In this document: piece after piece, positions 45,301-56,069 of the stretch | Layout: every line of letters begins with the position of its first letter | How positions within the stretch are numbered: the first letter of the stretch is position 1 | Assembly: GCA_033675265.1 (NCBI GenBank) | Contig: JAUJYZ010000742.1 | Location: forward strand, 30,001-94,000 | Direction: 5' to 3' | Source of the DNA: Actinostola sp. cb2023 | Taxonomy: Eukaryota; Cnidaria; Anthozoa; Actiniaria; Actinostolidae | DNA: 64,000 nucleotides | Made by a program: the position numbers and the translations under genes | The notes under the pieces: generated by a model | The model's database searches: none | Told to the model about the DNA's origin: nothing | What the model saw: only the letters and a program-made list of their open reading frames with translations

Positions 45301-46861
45301 CCAAGAGACCATGAGGGACAGAGAGGGAGTCTCGCGCTATTCTTGGGATATCTTAATTTCGCTAAATCTATTTTTAGAATGCGGACGTCCGAGAAAATTA
45401 ACTTCCGGTTCAAAGTAGATGGCGGCTAAGATATATCTTACTTTATCCCGGCGAAATGAAACCATGTTTTTGTTTTGTTTTTTGAATTTGATTACTTTTT
45501 ATAAATGGCTCGGATAGTTTATAGATTTTTAGACTTTCGAGACGGCAGTAATGAGTCGGATGATAACAAAGAAAATGTAAATGTCCCGCGGAAAGAAACT
45601 AGTAATGCTTTTTGTCAACAACTGCTTCTTTCATCTGCACCAAAATGTATAATTCTTCTTCCATTTGAGACCTGCTTTCTGATCAGTGTTATTTTTCTTT
45701 TCGCTTTCTTTGCTGAGAGAGCCGGTGTCTTTCCCAATTTAATCATTCGGCAAAGTGCTGCACCCCCAGGCAGAAATTCGGTATGAACTAACATATTCGT
45801 TTCAGCATCAACTGCTTTGAGAAATAATATTACTTGATTCTGACTGAGCAAAGTCATAAACAAGGGAATGCAATATACCGGTGATGCGGCCTCTATTTTA
45901 AATGGTACTCGATGGATGACAAAGTAATTTTGAACGGTTTTGCGCTCAACTTTTTATATTCACTGAAGCGTGCATAAGCCAACTTGACTAGCTCAGTGAA
46001 TCCAATAACCGTTCAAAACTTGAATGAAGTAAACCGTAGTTTTTACAGAGATTTCAAGTCATTCAGATACCGTTACACACAAAAAAATATTCACAATCCA
46101 TTTTTAAGTCATTTTAGGTAAAGAACATACACAACAAACAACGCTTACTTTCACTGCTTGTTTGATTCACTCGTATCTCGTGTCGCTCATTTCACCGTCA
46201 AATTTGTTTTTGAATAGCCTTGTGAAAACTCTTCAAACGCCACAACGATAATTACAAGATACCACTAAACCACATCCAATAATAAATTGAAGTCACTTTC
46301 TGACGAAATAGTTTGACGAAAGAGACGAAAATACGTCTTTGAAAGTCTTCGGCAAAGCTACAACAATCAACAGCCTTTTTGGAAAACCAGCAATTTTCAC
46401 GACTTTAATATTCTTAGATTTTCCATCGGATTTAGTCTTTATTGCACTTTCAAATCGATTACGTCTATTCTTGGGAATGTTTTTCTTAATTGTTCAAGGC
46501 AGAACAGCAAGAAGAAAGTACAAACAGCGACCTTCTTCATGCAGGGTTCTTGTTGAGTTGGCAGTAGTTTTCGGCGTCCATGTTGTTCATTCAATCCTCC
46601 AGACCACAACACAAGGCGACTTTTTGGACTCTGTTCGAACTTAAACAACTCCTTTCCATATAAAATAAATTCTTGCGATGCTTTTCTGATGATTTCAGTC
46701 AAAATCAGAGTTAAAATACTCGGCCTAAAAAACAATACATCTGCTTTGAACCGGAAGTTAGTTTTCTCGGACGTCCGCATTCTAAAAATAGATTTAGTGA
46801 AATTAAGATATCCCAAGCCCTATACTGGAAGACTCCCTCTCTGTCCCTCATGGTCTCTTGG
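45301..46861. mobile_element. Inverted-repeat element, 1.56 kb, 5-bp duplication
   Basis: Ends CCAAGAGACCATGAGGGACA and complement continue as about 130-bp arms (ATCTATTTTTAGAATGCGGA shared). TAGTA flanks both sides (45296-45300 and 46862-46866). A 93-codon frame at 45505-45786 begins beyond the left arm and contains a hydrophobic stretch, but I recognise no family. Superfamily undetermined. Confidence 0.65.
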
Positions 46862-46866
46862 TAGTA

Positions 46867-47196
46867 CTAAATAGTATATGATGATGATTAACCGGTTGTA
46901 GCGGATTCGGTCGGTTTCCGCCTGTTTCGCTGATCGTTCTTGATTGTTGCGTTCGTTCAGCCTGTTTACTGGTCGTTTCCGGTAATGGTTGCGGTTGTTC
47001 CGCCTGTTTACTGGTCTGTTATTTCATATGTCGGTGCCTTATATTGATGGTCTTACGTTGTTTATTCCTTGAAGAGGCGCCCTTGGAGCGCGAATTTAAG
47101 GACAATATTGTAGCTCTTCTGCTTGATGCTTTATGTCATTATTGGCTGGAGCCTTTGTTGGGTTGCCAGAGTGATTAGTTGGGTTGCTATAGCATG
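46867..47196. other. Spacer next to the broken Polinton edge
   Basis: Contains two degenerate copies of a 40-bp word with CCTGTTTACTGGTC (46965-47015). No polymerase-like sequence is readable here. Confidence 0.5.
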
Positions 47197-47421
<225 letters not shown>

Positions 47422-49470
47422 AACACATCCCAGTGATATTTCATAATCTAGCAGGGTATGACGCACATCTATTCATAAAGAACCTAGGGGTAACAAATGG
47501 TAAAGTCGATTGTATCCCTAACAATGAAGAGAAGTATATATCCTTCGAAAAAGAGATAATAGTGGGCACATTCGTAAACAAGGATGGAAAAACATGTAAC
47601 GTAAAACGTGAGATACGATTCATTGATAGTTTAAAATTCATGCCAGCGAGTCTAGATTCATTAGTGAGCAATCTCAAAAAAGAGCAATTTCGAAATATGA
47701 GTATGTTCTATAAGGGAAAACAGCTCGATTTATTGTTGAGAAAAGGTGTTTATCCATACGATTATGTTAATTCATTGGAAAAATTAAATGAAACAGACCT
47801 ACCAGACAAGGATGCATTCTATTCAAAGTTGAACAATAGTAAATGTTCAGATGAAGATTACAAACACGCTCAAAAAATTTGGAAGACCTTTAAAATAAAA
47901 AATATGAGAGAATACCACAATCTCTATCTGATGTCTGATGTTGTCCTACTAGCCGACGTATTTGAGAATTTCAGAGATGTCTGTATGAAAAACTATCAAT
48001 TAGATCCGGCATGGTACTACACTTGCCCTGGTTTAAGTTGGGATGCTATGCTTAAGATGACTAAGATTAACCTTGAATTATTATCAGATGCGGATATGAT
48101 TCTTATGGTAGAAAAAGGTATCAGAGGGGGTATTTCTATGATTTCCAAACGTTATGCTAAAGCCAATAATAAATATATTAAAAACTTCAATAAAAAAGAA
48201 AAATCAACATTTATAAAATACCTAGATGCTAACAACCTCTATGGGTGGGCTATGTCAGAACCACTTCCAACCCACAACTTCAAATGGATGAATAAGAGCG
48301 AGATTAAGAACTGGGAGAAACATCCTTGTATTCTGGAGGTGGATCTCAAGTACCCAACCGAATTGCATAACCCACACAATGAATACCCATTAGCTCCAGA
48401 AAAGCTAATGATTAACAAAGTTGAAAAACTAGTTCCAAATCTCAATGATAAGAAAAATTATGTAGTTCATCACAAGACACTGAAACTATACGAGAGCCTC
48501 GGAATGAAGATAACAAAAGTCCATAGAGGTATCACATTCAAGGAGTCAGACTGGTTGAAAAAGTATATTAGTCTTAACACAGATCTTAGGACTAAGGCGA
48601 CAAATGATTTTGAAAAGGATTTCTTCAAACTGATGAACAACAGTGTATTTGGAAAGACGATGGAAAACATACGGAACCGACAAGACATTAAACTAGCAAC
48701 AAATGAGAGCCAAGCAAAGAAATTAATATGCCAGCCAAATTATAAAAAACGAACAATATTTTCAGAAAACCTAGTAGCCATTCATTTGACAAAAACAGAA
48801 TTAAAATTTCGAAAAACCAATCTATCTTGGGATGTCAATCTTAGATCTATCAAAGGCACTGATGTATGACTTTCATTATAATTATATCAAAAAGAAATAT
48901 GGGAAGAAAGCACAGCTATTATTCACAGACACCGATTCACTGATGTATGAGATTGAAACAAAAGATTTTTACAAAGACATTGAAAAAGATATTAAAACAA
49001 AATTCGATACAAGCGCTTATCCACAGGATCATGCAGGAATAAAAGAAAGGATTAACAAAAAAGTAATTGGGACGATGAAAGACGAGACAGCAGGTCAAGA
49101 GATAACAGAATTTGTAGGTCTTAGAGCGAAACTCTATTCTTATAAAATAGATGAAAAAGAATCAAAGAGATGCAAAGGTGTTAAGAAGTCAGTAGTAGAT
49201 AAATGTATCACGTTTGAAGATTATAAAAAATGTTTATTCGACGGTCAAAAAGTAATTAGAAAAATTAATGTAATCAGAAGTCACATGCATCAAATATATA
49301 CAGAAACTGTAAACAAAATCGCACTATCAAGAGATGATGACAAACGAAGTATTCAAGTGGATGGTAATCATACCACAGCGTATGGTTATAAAAACATTGA
49401 AGAACGTCATTATACGAATGGTATTCTAGATCCACCAGACGCATATAAATCAATATATATCTATAAATAA
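47422..49470 (+). pseudogene. Polinton protein-primed family B DNA polymerase, 5'-truncated
   Basis: The homology starts at PVIFHNLAGYDAHLF (exonuclease II region) right after the microsatellite, so the exonuclease I region and N terminus are missing. Next come NLYLMSDVVLLADVFENF (exonuclease III), YLDANNLYGWAMSEPL (motif A), FFKLMNNSVFGKTMEN (motif B, Lys/Asn) and, after a frame change near 48812-48817 in an A run, LLFTDTDSLMYEI (motif C). The stop is at 49470. It would replicate the element from a terminal protein. Truncation plus frameshift make this copy defective. Catalytic residues that remain are intact. Confidence 0.92.
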
Positions 49471-49667
49471 ATTCAAAATGATAATCAATAAGCTGTGTCC
49501 AAAAAATAATAACCAAAAATAAATTCAAAAATAAATTCAAAATAATAACCAAAAATAAATTCAAAATAATAACCAAAAAATAAATTAAAAATGATAATCA
49601 AAAATAAATTCAAAAATATGTTTCAAAAATGATAGCCAAAAATAAATTCAAAAATGATAATCAACAC
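49471..49667. repeat. A-rich tandem repeat between polymerase and integrase
   Basis: Irregular reiterations of CAAAAATAAATTCAAAAATG and shorter variants, about eight units. It separates two convergent genes and could contain their 3' ends. Whether it is a terminator or a decayed element end is not decidable. Confidence 0.8.
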
Positions 49668-50483
49668 TTATTTCAAAACACTATCAGGTGGTAACTGTGT
49701 GTCTTCAGGAACAACTTGTAATTCCTCTCTAACAAAAGAACGTTTTGGGGCCCCTTCAGAGAGGTAATATAAGACAGGTTGATCAGATGATACTACAGTT
49801 CGTGATATATCATTTATCGATTCAGTCGGTGTTTTTCCAGTTATTCTCTTTACTCCACTATTAATACTTTTTATAACAGCAGGTAATCTCTGCACCCATT
49901 CACGGGATCTTTCATCTTCCAACATTTCTTGAGCATATTGATGACTGAATAACTTTTCAGCAATAGTTCGATTAGAGCGCTCAACTAGAGCTTGAGCTCT
50001 ATGATTTCCAGCTTCTGATCTTTGTATTTTTATTCTATGTTTTTTCATAATCGATGTAACTTCACCCATAAATTCAGTGCCTGGGTCTACCATCATTGTT
50101 TCAGGCCATTGTAATTATCTAGAATATATTTTATTAAAAGCTTTAGATACTTCTGTTGAATACTTAGACGTCAAGGGTTCAGCATCAACGTATCTACTAG
50201 CTATATCAACCACTACAAGAGCATATTTGTAGGTTTTTCTTTTAACAATATCATGTGGAAGAAATAATAGATCCGCTTGATGTATTTCATTTGGTTTTGA
50301 TATATTCCAATGGTATCTTGGGATATAGTTTGGAGGTGGTAAATAGATCTGCCATAATGCTTGTTTCTCCAACCAATTCTTTACAATATTTTTATCAATA
50401 TCTGCTGCATTTGCTAATTTATTAATAGCATCATATCCTTTCCAATATCCATAAGCGGAATAGTATATTTTTGAAAGTTCCAT
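49668..50483 (-). pseudogene. Polinton retroviral-type integrase with one internal stop
   Basis: Likely start at 50483 (MELSKIYYSAYGYWKGYD), because it follows the TATA-rich divergent gap. The catalytic core shows EIHQADLLFLP (first Asp), MMVDPGTEFMGEV (second Asp) and AQALVERSNRTIAEKLF (Glu), the DDE triad of retroviral-type integrases. A TAA at 50115-50117 interrupts the core between the first and second Asp, with the reading frame unchanged on both sides. A basic C-terminal tail follows. The product would insert the linear genome into host DNA. Divergent neighbour: capsid gene at 50523. Confidence 0.9.
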
Positions 50484-50522
50484 ATTATATATAAATATAT
50501 AATCTTTTATAAGGGTATATAA
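50484..50522. promoter_or_regulatory. 39-bp AT-rich divergent promoter region
   Basis: The gap between the integrase and capsid ATGs is almost pure A/T. It has TATATAAATATATAAT and GGTATATAA, so a TATA-like box lies on each strand within about 25 bases of the respective ATG. Confidence 0.55.
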
Positions 50523-51767
50523 ATGACACAAACAATTCCAAAAATATTAGATGTAAATCGGATTTCACTTGAGCCTTTCGGATTGAAGGCTGAAAAAACA
50601 CTCCATCGTGTGACTTTCAACCCAAGTACTGCTAATCCTGGAGAGACATTGTATATTCACATACCAAAGTTGTCTGATAATATTGTATACGTCCCAAAGT
50701 CTATAGCATTGATTTTCAAACTAAATTTAGCTGCCACAGGCCATGCAAATAATACAGTTGTTAATAATTTGGGGAGAGCTCTAAAGTCGCATGTTCGGGT
50801 TTTGTATGGTGGGGAGACTCTACAAGATACTCATCGTATTGGATTGTATGAAACGTATAAAGATCTCTATTTATTGAAAAGTGAACGGGAGAATATGTTG
50901 AGGGAAGGTATTTCATCAGTTAATATGCGAAAGCTTAGAACAGCTGCAGGTGATAAGGTAACTACAGATGTAAAGGAAGTCGTGTTGGCAGCTGTCTATG
51001 GAGATAAATATAGAATGTCAATCAATCACCCTATTTTAGATAGTCATGGCGCGTTTTATGCAAAAGGACTCTCTCATAATCTGTCATTTGAGATTACACT
51101 TCCCCAAAGCGGAGAAGTTGCAATAACATCTGATATAACTAAAGCATATAATTACAGTCTTTCAAATATCGAGCTTGAATATGAGTGTATTGCTAGTGAT
51201 TATCTTGCACGTGAAGCTCTATCAGCATACCAGGTTGGCAAAGGGTTCTATTATGAAAACGTTCTTCTCCACAAAACATTCACGATTAATAAAGCCACTG
51301 ACAGTGTGATTAATGAACATGTTAATATCCCCCGGCGGTCGATGAGTGGTATTTTAATGCTATTTACTGATGTGTATACTGTAGGTGCTAGAGATAGTGA
51401 AAAGTTTGTATCTCCTAGTATCACACAAGTCAATATCAATGTTGACGGAATGCCAAATAAATTATTCGGTAAAGGTATGTTACCAACTGATTTTTGGAAA
51501 TCGATTAGATCAAGATTTGGTGAGACTGATAATATCACGCCTAAAGATTTTTATTCAGATAAATTTGCCTTATGTATTGATTTAAGAACTTACCCAGATA
51601 ATGGTATTCATGGTAATGGTTTGGTTTTGAATAGCACAAAAGACGGTGTTAAACTGGAGATGAAGAGGAAAACTGGCGGATCAGGAACCATCAATTGTTA
51701 TATGTTTGTCTTTGCCGATGCTTTGATGGAAATTCAAGATTGTAATTTAAAATCTATTCTGTATTAA
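50523..51767 (+). CDS. Probable Polinton major capsid protein (414 residues)
   Basis: An intact frame beginning MTQTIPKILDVNRISLEPFG and rich in beta-strand-like segments (ETLYIHIPKL, SHVRVLYGGETLQD, YRMSINHPIL, LSFEITLP). It carries no catalytic motif or membrane span and ends in the conserved-looking INCYMFVFADALMEIQDC. Position next to the packaging ATPase is that of the major capsid protein in Polintons and related virus-like elements, which form double jelly-roll capsomers. The fold is inferred from context and from similarity to proteins I recall from cnidarian Polintons. Another virion protein cannot be excluded. It is the best preserved large gene of the element. Confidence 0.65.
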   Translation: MTQTIPKILDVNRISLEPFGLKAEKTLHRVTFNPSTANPGETLYIHIPKLSDNIVYVPKSIALIFKLNLAATGHANNTVVNNLGRALKSHVRVLYGGETLQDTHRIGLYETYKDLYLLKSERENMLREGISSVNMRKLRTAAGDKVTTDVKEVVLAAVYGDKYRMSINHPILDSHGAFYAKGLSHNLSFEITLPQSGEVAITSDITKAYNYSLSNIELEYECIASDYLAREALSAYQVGKGFYYENVLLHKTFTINKATDSVINEHVNIPRRSMSGILMLFTDVYTVGARDSEKFVSPSITQVNINVDGMPNKLFGKGMLPTDFWKSIRSRFGETDNITPKDFYSDKFALCIDLRTYPDNGIHGNGLVLNSTKDGVKLEMKRKTGGSGTINCYMFVFADALMEIQDCNLKSILY

Positions 51768-51789
51768 AGTATTATTTACTAATATATAT

Positions 51790-52434
51790 ATGGAAGAATT
51801 GAAAGGTAAGACACCATTTCACTGTATTATAACAGGACCAACGAATTGTGGAAAGACAAAATATTTAGTTGATATACTAAGAGGGGTATATAGAAATGTT
51901 TTTGAATATATAGTTATAATATGTCCAACCTATTCGAAAAATAAAACATATAACGGGTTTGCTCAGAATGACAATAGGTTTATTGTTCTATCACCAGAAT
52001 CAGATGATGTGGATGAGATAAATGATTTACTTTCATGTTGCCAAACAGTATTCTCTGGCACGAACACATTAATAATATTAGACGATTGCGCATTTTCAAA
52101 GGATCTCAAACAAAGATCAAACAAGTTTATTAAATTAGCATTCAGTGGGAGGCATGAAGGGTTATCCCTATGGGTATTAACTCAACAATTATCATCTATA
52201 GCTAAACCATTTCGAGAAAATGTTGGATGTATTATTTCATTTTATAACCCCAATCTGTTGTGTGAAAAAACTCTGTTCGAGGAATATAAATAATAATAAT
52301 TGAAATTTATATAGCGCTAAAATTATAAATATTCTAAAGCGCTTTACAAGACTATAAAAAGAAAAATGTAAAACACTAAATAAGCTTTAAAAATGTCATG
52401 CAATTAGTTATAAAAAGATTATTTAAAAAAAAAA

Positions 52435-52468
<34 letters not shown>

Positions 52469-52859
52469 TTAGGATATAGATAGCCTAGAAAAGCTAAACT
52501 CGAAAAAGTCTCTAACTAGATCAAAAGTTTTATGATCCATCATATGCTTTCTTAAAAAGAAAAGTCTTTAAGTGTGTTTTAAAAGAATTAATGTTTACTG
52601 ACTTTCTAATGTCCAGAGGTAAAGTGTTCCATAAGGCTGGACCAGCATGAGCGAAAGCCCGATCTCCAAACGTTTTACATTTAGTGTGAGGAACAACAAG
52701 GAGCTGCTTCTGATCAGATCTGAGACTGGAGGAAATATAGAGTTTGAAGAACGAAAGTCTTTTATTAAAACATTAAAATCAGAAAAATACTCAAGAATGT
52801 GTTTTTGTTTGAGGCACCCATATCAATCATACATTGAAATTCCGAGTGTTAACATTTAA
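51790..52859 (+). pseudogene. Polinton A32/FtsK-like DNA packaging ATPase, interrupted
   Basis: It starts 22 bp after the capsid stop. N-terminal MEELKGKTPFHCIITGPTNC includes the P-loop GPTNCGKT, then VIICPTYSKN, LIILDDCAF (Walker B, DD) and WVLTQQLSSIAKPFRENVG (sensor region). The frame stops in foreign sequence after LLCEKTLFEEY. The true C-terminal part resumes at about 52738 with GGNIEFEERKSFIKTL and ends YSRMCFCLRHPYQSYIEIPS. In related elements the enzyme pumps DNA into the capsid. The break removes about 40 residues from the first product. Confidence 0.88.
52288..52737. mobile_element. 450-bp non-autonomous repeat inside the ATPase gene
   Basis: The left part has TTATATAGCGCT and AAAGCGCTTTACAAG, words common in dispersed aquatic-animal repeats. 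The middle has poly-A followed by (AAT)n (52422-52466). The right part has GTTCCATAAGGCTGGACCAG. It lies between codons of a conserved gene. No clear duplication is visible; SINE-like or MITE origin is undecided. Confidence 0.65.
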
Positions 52860-52891
52860 AAATAAAAAATGTATATAATTATATAATAACG

Positions 52892-53473
52892 ATGACATCA
52901 ATTCTTGATCAATATACAGATGATAAAACTATACCAGAAGAAATAGTAGAAAAGAAACCAAAGAAAAAACCACTAGTAAAGAAAAATGATAATGAGGTAG
53001 AAGAAAAGAGAGAACAACTATCAATTCTGGCAGTACTTGGTAATATTGACCAATATATAGGAATTAAAATGTCCCTAGGTGATGTTAAGAAATTATCAGC
53101 AAAGGATATTGAGAAATATTATAACCGATATCAAATTATTCTAGGAAACAAAGTCACAAATACCCTAGTCGATACAGCTATAGAGGTCTCTGTTGGAATT
53201 CTTTCTTATATAGTCCCTATTGATGATAATAAAGAGCTGTGTAATGACTTACAAAACAATGAGATGCTGAAACAAGAACTGAATAATATAGCGGGTTATA
53301 TTGTTTTAAAAGGTGGTAGAATGGTAGCTCTATCAAGCTGTTTAGTTCAACTAGCAAAACATGTTAAGATTAGTAATAGTGGTGATGATTGGTTAGCTCC
53401 ACCTCTCATACATAATAATTTAGAGGAACAGATTAAACAAGCTGTTGATGAGAATCTTGATGTGTCTGTTTAA
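52892..53473 (+). CDS. Polinton protein of unknown function (193 residues)
   Basis: An intact frame with a Lys-rich N terminus (KKPKKKPLVKKNDNE), then a mainly helical body (GDVKKLSAKDIEKYYNRYQI, VTNTLVDTAIEVSVGILSYI) and an acidic C terminus. It starts 32 bp after the ATPase stop and has the same AT-rich start region. One moderately hydrophobic segment (about residues 95-110) could be amphipathic or membrane-associated. No domain recognised. Conserved placement beside packaging and capsid genes suggests a virion or assembly role, which is inference. Confidence 0.6.
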   Translation: MTSILDQYTDDKTIPEEIVEKKPKKKPLVKKNDNEVEEKREQLSILAVLGNIDQYIGIKMSLGDVKKLSAKDIEKYYNRYQIILGNKVTNTLVDTAIEVSVGILSYIVPIDDNKELCNDLQNNEMLKQELNNIAGYIVLKGGRMVALSSCLVQLAKHVKISNSGDDWLAPPLIHNNLEEQIKQAVDENLDVSV

Positions 53474-53483
53474 ATATTTATTG

Positions 53484-53790
53484 ATGATGAGGATAAAAAA
53501 ACCTACCCCGCTGTTTTGGTGGGCCAGGTCAGAAACTCTATTTGTGTAAGAGCGTGATCATGTTGAGGAGAATGGGTAAATATAAGGGGAACGAAACGTT
53601 CCTCTCTGAAAATGTATACCAGAATACAAATTACAAGGGCGCCCCATTTCAGGGCCCCCTTGCAGAGCCCCTTGGAAATCTCCAACCGCATACTGTATTC
53701 ATAAAAGAACCTGGATTATATGCCTTGATCATAAGTTCAAAGATGGAAGCTGCAAAAAAACACAATAAATACTTTCATAGAATCTCTTGA
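53484..53790 (+). pseudogene. Relic of a second BRO-type gene
   Basis: Fragments matching the intact-type gene at 53897 occur out of frame with each other. DKKTYPAVLVGQVRNS (53490-53540) parallels DKKTYPVETTGQVRHP. FIKEPGLYALIISSKMEAAK (53700-53757) parallels FINESGLYSLIFSSRLESAK. The end KKHNKYFHRIS is that of the far C terminus at 61055, so most of the nuclease part is deleted between A-rich words. About 150 bp in the middle is unrelated. It is a tandem paralogue reduced by internal deletion. Confidence 0.7.
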
Positions 53791-53860
53791 GCACTCTTGA
53801 GCATCTGTTGGAATCTCTTGAGCATCTGTTGAGCATCTCTTTAGCAGACTCTTGGAATTT
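53791..53860. repeat. TCTTGAGCATCTGTTG tandem words
   Basis: Four to five degenerate copies of TCTTGAGCATCTGTTG after the BRO relic. A shorter version follows the real gene end at 61045-61070. Confidence 0.75.
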
Positions 53861-53896
53861 CATTTAAGGATATATCACTATATAATAATATATAAT

Positions 53897-54421
53897 ATGT
53901 CTGTAGTTATTAAATCTTATAATAACCTAGAATTGAATTTATCGATTTCAACATTTATTGATGATAAACAGAATGTATGGTTTCATGCTAAATCAGTCTG
54001 TACTATTCTAGGATATGTTGATACAAATCAAGCAATAAGGAAGCATGTGTATGAAGAGGATAAAAAAACCTACCCCGTCGAAACGACGGGTCAGGTCCGT
54101 CACCCCATTTTTATAAATGAAAGCGGTTTATACAGCCTCATTTTTTCATCTAGGTTAGAATCAGCTAAGGTGTTCAAAAGATGGGTTACAAAAGAGGTGC
54201 TTCCATCCATAAGAAAATATGGGTATTATAGAATATTTAACAACCCCAAAACGTTGGCATTCAAGATACAAGATGAATATGATCTACACACGAAAGTGAT
54301 TCAATATATTAGACGATTCTATCCCAACCTGCTTATGATAGCAGGATTAGGTGAAAATCAGGATTCTAGTTTTAAAAGAATTCAATCATATAAAAAAGGT
54401 TATATGAAGGGTCAACCAGAT
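53897..54421 (+). pseudogene. BRO-N / VRR-NUC-like protein, 5' part (split gene)
   Basis: Start chosen at 53897 (MSVVIKSYNNLELN), after TATAATAATATATAAT. Residues about 15-105 form a BRO-N domain (WFHAKSVCTILGYVDTNQAI, KHVYEEDKKTYP, ESGLYSLIFSSRLESAKVFK, WVTKEVLPSIRKYGYY). Residues about 115-175 begin a nuclease-like region with SFKRIQSYKKGYMKGQPDL, where GxPD is the metal-site motif of VRR-NUC/restriction-like folds. The gene is cut at 54422 by a TTAA-flanked foldback element; its remainder is at 60778-61055. BRO proteins bind DNA in large DNA viruses. The split copy is non-functional as one protein. Confidence 0.8.
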
Positions 54422-54425
54422 TTAA

Positions 54426-54520
54426 CTGGCCGTCTCTTTAAAAACCTCTCAGTCGTTTTCGCTTCTAAAATAAATATCTCCCAAACTCTAGCTAATGAAA
54501 GACTATATCAAGGTTAAAAC
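54426..54520 (+). mobile_element. Extra partial terminal repeat of the foldback element
   Basis: Begins CTGGCCGTCTCTTTAAAAAC after TTAA (54422-54425) and runs 95 bp to AGGTTAAAAC. It repeats the true left terminus at 54685 with one base change (CTTTA against CTCTA). Confidence 0.85.
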
Positions 54521-54684
54521 TTGATAATAAGATCATAATCGTTAGATACTATACATTTGAAACCATTTTCTTCATATTTTTCTAACAAGTTCTTCTGTTC
54601 CATAGAAAGAACACCTTTAGAATTAGGTGTTTTAAATTCAATACAAAGACCACAATATTTTGTATGGTAGTTATTAATAATTAA
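54521..54684 (-). repeat. Inverted copy of the right-hand BRO gene flank
   Basis: The reverse complement of this 164-bp segment equals 60778-60940 except for one extra A. It contains nuclease-domain codons and ends in the TTAA that borders the full foldback element. It retains a run of four A where the right copy has three. Confidence 0.9.
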
Positions 54685-55910
54685 CTGGCCGTCTCTCTAA
54701 AAACCTCTCAGTCGTTTTCGCTTCTAAAATAAATATCTCCCAAACTCTAGCTAATGAAAGACTATATCAAGGTTAAAACTAAAACGGGTTTGGTTTGCTT
54801 CAAAATATTTTTATTTTATTTTATTTTTTTTTTTGAAATGATTCCGTCTGAGAGCTGGTCAAGAGGTCAAATTTGCATGAAATTATGCACTTTTTTACGG
54901 CGCTGTACAAACTTCGTCTCGCATTATCCAGCGAAACTTTTTATATTATGTTGTAGATAAATGTATCTAGTTTGTCTAGAGGTAAAGCGTTATTCAATCG
55001 GTTCAGCCGTTTATGAGAAAATTAGTTGATAATTAACCCCACTAAGATCTAACTGAACGGCGGCTCAAAATTACCCATCTTTACTCGATTATTTTGCAAA
55101 AGTGGCACATCGCTGGACTCTCTCATTGACACAATCGGATTGAACATCATTTCATTTACACAAATCTGTAAAAACCTGTGTACGTTTTGGATATTTCAAA
55201 AGTTACGACAATTTCAGTTGGTGCATGTTAGACGATTTACGAATATTAATTAGGTGCAATATCTTATCCATATGAAGTTGAAAATAGCTTACCTCCTTCC
55301 TAAATCGCTGTATTTGGAAATGTTGACCTGGAATGAAGTCTAGCATGGGTAAAATGGGAAACATGAGCGATTTAGGAAGGAGGTAAGCTGTTTTCAACTT
55401 CATATGGATAAGATATCTGAGATATTGCACCTAATTAATATTCGTAAATCGTCTAACATGCACCAACTGAAATTGTCGTAACTTTTGAAATATCCAAAAC
55501 GTACACAGGTTTTTACAGATTTGTGTAAATGAAATGATGTTCAATCCGATTGTGTCAATGAGAGAGTCCAGCGATGTGCCACTTTTGCAAAATAATCGAG
55601 TAAAATTGGGATCTTAGATCTTAGTGGGGTTAATTATCAACTAATTTTCTCATAAACGGCTGAACCGATTGAATAACGCTTTACCTCTAGACAAACTAGA
55701 TACATTTATCTACAACATGATATAAAATGTTTCACTGGATAATGCGAGACGAAGTTTGTACAGCGCCGTAAAGAAGTGCATAATTTCATGCAAATTTGAC
55801 CTCTTGACCAGCTCTCAGACGGAATCATTTCAAAAAATAAAATAAAATAAAATAAAAATATTTTGAAGCAAACCAAACCCGTTTTAGGCCCTGTTTACAA
55901 GGAGGGAGGG

Positions 55911-55950
55911 TAACCCTAGCACTAGGGTTACCCTAGTACTAGGGTCAAAG
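55911..55950. promoter_or_regulatory. Left sub-terminal palindrome cluster
   Basis: Reiterated GGTAACCCTAG and CTAGGGTTACC words, each near-palindromic. Likely binding sites for the element's Myb-like protein or transposase. They resemble telomeric repeats but are not TTAGGG arrays. Confidence 0.5.
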
Positions 55951-56069
55951 ATAGCCCGGGTTTACAAGCGAAATTTCTTCGACTAGGGTAACCCTTCTCC
56001 TCGAGTCAATTCAATTGCTTAGTAACCGCGCAAGGCTACGTCACCGTCACAACGTCATAAAAAAACAAA

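Noticed and set aside
50484..50531. Integrase start at 50531 (MCHLYTL...)
   Set aside because: It would overlap the capsid ATG and run through the TATA-rich gap; the Met at 50483 fits the start pattern of the other genes.
53542..53790. 82-codon frame as an independent small gene
   Set aside because: Its end and middle match pieces of the neighbouring BRO gene in the wrong frames; it is a relic.
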